Origin: JAALLB01 sp017643495
GTDB taxonomy: Bacteria; Pseudomonadota; Alphaproteobacteria; Rhizobiales; Rhizobiaceae
Reading direction: 5' to 3'
Length of the DNA: 64,000 bases
NCBI GenBank assembly: GCA_965216105.1
Contig: OZ244147.1
Coordinates: forward strand, 682,001-746,000
The position numbers and the translations under genes are program-made. Each line of letters begins with the position of its first letter. Within the stretch, counting starts at the first letter, position 1. The notes beneath the pieces were generated by a model that saw only the letters and a list, made by a program, of their open reading frames with translations, did not search any database and was not told the DNA's origin. Positions 61,540 to 64,000 of this stretch are shown here, piece by piece.

Positions 61540-62907
61540 ATGGTTAATCGCCCCAGCCCTCGCAGGCTACGAATACCACTTCCAAGATTTGCACCCCGGT
61601 GCAACGCTGATCTTGTCCGAGCATGGAATGACAGGATAAAAATTCACTTTGGTGCTGGTTCAGTCAGAGTTGGTGAGAATGCAAGTCTGGTCAGTCATCT
61701 GCGATCAGTGGCTGCACTCGGTAAGTTTACGCAACCCAATCAACCTAGAACCAGCCCAGAGGTTCGGCTACGTGATGACTTTGGGCACTTTGGTGCCAAG
61801 ATAAAGTTCTTTCGAACAGGCCATCGAGAACGAAACTCAATCGGTAACGCATTGGTCTGGAACATGAAAATCGATCTGGAGATCAATCCCCTGCGATTGT
61901 TTTCACACTTCGGTTGCAGGATCACTACGCTTCGTGGTCTCCAACGTGGCGCATTGCCGCCGTTTGATGATGCCCGTGATTTAGAAATTCGGAACGAAAC
62001 ACTGGATGGGAACAATAATCATATTCTTGATGCTGACATTCGTAGAGCGGTAAATGTGGATAGGTATCAGGTTAATCGTTTGGCTATCAAGTGCGCTATT
62101 TCGTTTCTAGCCAGGAACCTTGCACCAACTGGTAATGCTACTGCTATGAGATCTGTTGGTCGCGAAGATATTGCCTTCGATTTCGGCTGGGATCACTGGG
62201 CAATAAGACAGTTGGAAACGTGCTGGGAATATTCTGTCGTAGATGCTGTGAGCACTGTTCATTCTATTTCCCGTCAGTCTTCTGAAATAGCCAGCGGATT
62301 ACGAGAAACCTTTTACGCCATGGAAGGTGTTGAGGTTAGAAGTCCTTCTCTGGGAAGACCGCAAAACGCTCTAGAATTGATTGTGCCGCTGGGACAGAAG
62401 AATACCAAACTTGCAATCTATGCGAAGTCGCCGCGCCGGGTGAGGTGCGAGGTTCGTCATTTAAAAAACCCAAGGTCTATCTACAATCGGTTTAGTGCCA
62501 TAAGGGAACTAACTACGGATCGACTGGAAAACTTGTTCGACGCACTCATTGAGATAAACCGTCTTTCTGCGGACAACCGCGCTAATCCATTTCTTGCCGA
62601 ACTATGGAGGCACGAAACCCGGCCGGTTGGAACGGTCGTGCAACTTACACTGCTGCTGCAACAGATAGCGGAAGCTTGTCATGAAGCGGATGCGGACATG
62701 TTGCGCGTGTTATCACCTCTGATTGCCCATGGGCGACTTCACGGAAATGGGGACGACCCATACAGGGCGGCTGTGAGAGGTTTGGTGAATAGAGGTGTCT
62801 TGGTGCGAACCACGAACCGAAGTAGAGCACACGGGCGTGTCTATGCGATTGCAAGGGGATATGCAGATGCATTGGAGCGGGTGAAAGGAAATATTCGACG
62901 GTTTTGA
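61540..62907 (+). CDS. Large island protein of unknown function
   Basis: 455 residues from ATG 61540; a TTG at 61534 is possible. I do not recognise the family. Basic N-terminus (RPSPRRLRIPLPRFAPRCNADLV); a stretch WNMKIDLEINPLRLFSHFGC near residue 110 recalls strand patterns of rolling-circle replication proteins, but too weakly to claim. The last ~60 residues (YRAAVRGLVNRGVLVRTTNRSRAHGRVYAIARGYADAL) look like a winged helix. No TM or signal peptide. AT-richer codon use than the core. Convergent with the membrane/lipoprotein pair. Confidence 0.75.
   Translation: MVNRPSPRRLRIPLPRFAPRCNADLVRAWNDRIKIHFGAGSVRVGENASLVSHLRSVAALGKFTQPNQPRTSPEVRLRDDFGHFGAKIKFFRTGHRERNSIGNALVWNMKIDLEINPLRLFSHFGCRITTLRGLQRGALPPFDDARDLEIRNETLDGNNNHILDADIRRAVNVDRYQVNRLAIKCAISFLARNLAPTGNATAMRSVGREDIAFDFGWDHWAIRQLETCWEYSVVDAVSTVHSISRQSSEIASGLRETFYAMEGVEVRSPSLGRPQNALELIVPLGQKNTKLAIYAKSPRRVRCEVRHLKNPRSIYNRFSAIRELTTDRLENLFDALIEINRLSADNRANPFLAELWRHETRPVGTVVQLTLLLQQIAEACHEADADMLRVLSPLIAHGRLHGNGDDPYRAAVRGLVNRGVLVRTTNRSRAHGRVYAIARGYADALERVKGNIRRF
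61590..61603. repeat. Second TGCACC-N2-GGTGCA palindrome
   Basis: TGCACC-CC-GGTGCA, the same arms as at 60271-60284, inside the first codons of the large unknown gene. Confidence 0.45.
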
Positions 62908-62923
62908 TTGGTAGATTTACTTG

Positions 62924-63217
62924 TCAGTCTTGATGAACGGTTTCGATGACCTTCTTACCTCGCGTAGCGAATGCTAATCCCCCGAACACGACCATACCAA
63001 TTGCCCACAGGCCGAAAATCATTCCAAGTCCCACTACCATCCCAAGGCCGCGTCCTGCTTCTTGGGCTTCCGAGGTTGTAGGATCAAGCTCTCCCCAAGC
63101 CCCGAGTGTAGCGAACAACCAAGCAATCATAAGCAGATTAAAAATCCAAAACAGCATTAGGAATATCCAACCAAAAAACCCGCGTTTTCTCTTTTCGGTT
63201 TGAATGGTCTTGCTCAT
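62924..63217 (-). CDS. Small two-TM membrane protein
   Basis: 97 residues. A basic start (SKTIQTEKRKRG), TM1 at about 14-36 (FFGWIFLMLFWIFNLLMIAWLF), an acidic loop (ELDPTTSEAQEAG), TM2 at about 58-82 (MVVGLGMIFGLWAIGMVVFGGLAF). It resembles a widespread small membrane family of unknown role. The ATG lies ten bases after the lipoprotein stop, so the two are co-transcribed. Confidence 0.7.
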   Translation of the reverse strand: MSKTIQTEKRKRGFFGWIFLMLFWIFNLLMIAWLFATLGAWGELDPTTSEAQEAGRGLGMVVGLGMIFGLWAIGMVVFGGLAFATRGKKVIETVHQD

Positions 63218-63227
63218 TTCTCAACCC

Positions 63228-63572
63228 TCATTCTTCAATAAACAGATCAATTCCAAGTTTATTCTCGTAATCCAACGCAGCGTCGCAAGAAGCTTCTCCG
63301 AGCAACTCAAACATTTTTGAGCTTTCCGTCTGGCTTTGGTCAGTTATCAAACCTGAACTGGCGACCGATGCTTGATCTGCCGCTTCCAAAGTCTTGAATA
63401 TTTCATGAATACCAGCCGAGTTGATACTTAGTGTAGGACAAGCTTCCACAGCTGCTTTCGCATACCCGATCTTCTGATGTGCATCCATCTGCTCCAGAAA
63501 ACCCGCATTTGTATATGTAGGACAGCTTGCGACTATTAGAGAGCAAAATGTTATTAGAGTTTTCTTGGTCAT
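63228..63572 (-). CDS. Putative small lipoprotein
   Basis: 114 residues from ATG 63572 (an ATG at 63584 also in frame). The N-terminus KKTLITFCSLIVASCPTY has a lipobox-like VASC, so it may be a lipoprotein; alternatively cleavage after TNA would make it soluble. Two further cysteines (EACPTL, EASCDAAL) could form a disulfide. Acidic. No recognised domain. Confidence 0.6.
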   Translation of the reverse strand: MTKKTLITFCSLIVASCPTYTNAGFLEQMDAHQKIGYAKAAVEACPTLSINSAGIHEIFKTLEAADQASVASSGLITDQSQTESSKMFELLGEASCDAALDYENKLGIDLFIEE

Positions 63573-63699
63573 TAATCGCCACACATCAGAAGTCGTCCGT
63601 GCGTATCAAAATTGTGTTGTTTGCCGTTATGCACATGACAATATTTGTTTCGACGTTATCCGAAAGTATTTCTGACAGCAAATGATAGTGCATTTAACA

Positions 63700-63931
63700 T
63701 GACCTGCTCCCCTGAAACATCCCCGAATTTTAGTTAGTCTGTTCTCCAAGAAGAAGAATTGAGATGAAGAGAAACCGTTTTAGCAACGAACAGATTATTG
63801 GCATGGTGAAAGATGGTTTTGTTCGGAAGCGGAAGCGCTTGAAGCAGGATGGCGTGCTCCTTACTGGGGTAATTAATGGTGAACAAATAATGGAAGCCAG
63901 TTCGAACCAATTTTATTCTGTCCTAGCTTAA
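63700..63931 (+). pseudogene. IS3-family OrfA start with terminal repeat, truncated
   Basis: TGACCTGCTCCCCTGA (63700-63715) matches the terminal repeat at 60962 with one difference. An ATG at 63764 then encodes MKRNRFSNEQIIGMVKDG, the classic IS3-family OrfA start, after which the frame diverges and stops at 63931 (55 codons). A broken insertion sequence in the opposite orientation to the first remnant. Confidence 0.8.
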
Positions 63932-64000
63932 GCCAATCCTCCCACAAATCCTTCCGTTTCCCCCTTGGCTGAAAGGGCGATACGCACGTCTCCCCGGCAG

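Noticed and set aside
58205..64000. Prophage
   Set aside because: No capsid, tail, terminase, lysis or repressor gene is visible; only an integrase and orphan genes.
1..64000. CRISPR array or cas genes
   Set aside because: No regularly spaced repeat series and no Cas-like protein seen.

Overview
The window is a chromosomal segment of an alphaproteobacterium, almost certainly of the order Hyphomicrobiales (Rhizobiales). The CtrA cell-cycle genes (ctrA, chpT, sciP), EipA, two Omp25/Omp31-type outer-membrane proteins, a 6S RNA beside the formyltetrahydrofolate cyclo-ligase gene, a serC leader RNA and the chain ruvCAB - ybgC - tolQRAB - pal - cpoB - tilS - ftsH - glmM all point there. No rRNA, CRISPR array or phage structural gene is present. 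Genus cannot be fixed from the sequence alone.

Layout. 1-2.3 kb: tail of a tandem STAS-like protein, a small PepSY operon, then tkt-gap on the minus strand. 4.6-12.4 kb: zapA with its DUF4164 partner, a membrane protein, the threonine-catabolic pair kbl-tdh, 6S RNA, the cyclo-ligase, a metallophosphoesterase, yebC and a TauE-type permease. 12.5-20.1 kb: an AraC-type membrane regulator, a ruv operon interleaved with a DUF3445 gene and a 4-TM protein, a foreign-looking sulfotransferase, a MOSC protein and ybgC. 20.3-30.8 kb: the Tol-Pal envelope machine followed by tilS, ftsH and glmM. 31-37.9 kb: two outer-membrane proteins, a divergent NmrA/LysR pair, and serC-serA behind a structured leader. 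37.9-46.8 kb: HxlR/DUF1428, an EamA transporter, purA, a large proline-rich envelope protein, a peroxiredoxin, rpoH, a pseudouridine synthase and a DUF6476 protein. 46.8-53.1 kb: a coiled-coil protein, eipA, chpT, a CheY-like receiver, ctrA, a FliJ-like protein, a PqiA-like protein and sciP. 53.2-58.0 kb: a dehydratase, an RlpA-like protein, a MarR/membrane-protein pair, mnmA and a ROK sugar kinase.

58.2-64 kb: an elongator tRNA-Met gene immediately followed by a tyrosine recombinase marks the left edge of an integrated island, visibly AT-richer and with non-core codon use. It carries a degenerate HNH-like protein, a 455-residue orphan with a C-terminal winged-helix-like end, a lipoprotein/2-TM membrane pair, and two remnants of IS3-family elements. 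The right edge lies outside the window.

How the genes work together. Three themes stand out. The first is envelope maintenance and division: ZapA, Tol-Pal, EipA, RlpA, FtsH and the outer-membrane proteins. The second is the CtrA circuit: ChpT phosphorylates CtrA and SciP restrains it. CtrA-type boxes (TTAA-N7-TTAA, exact or with one mismatch) lie upstream of the first Omp gene, tolQ, the CheY-like gene and sciP, and CcrM sites (GANTC) lie upstream of ctrA and tolQ. The third is serine/threonine/one-carbon metabolism: Kbl, Tdh, SerC, SerA and the cyclo-ligase. The most novel material is the island cargo, the interleaved ruv operon, and the MOSC protein with a truncated reductase-like tail.
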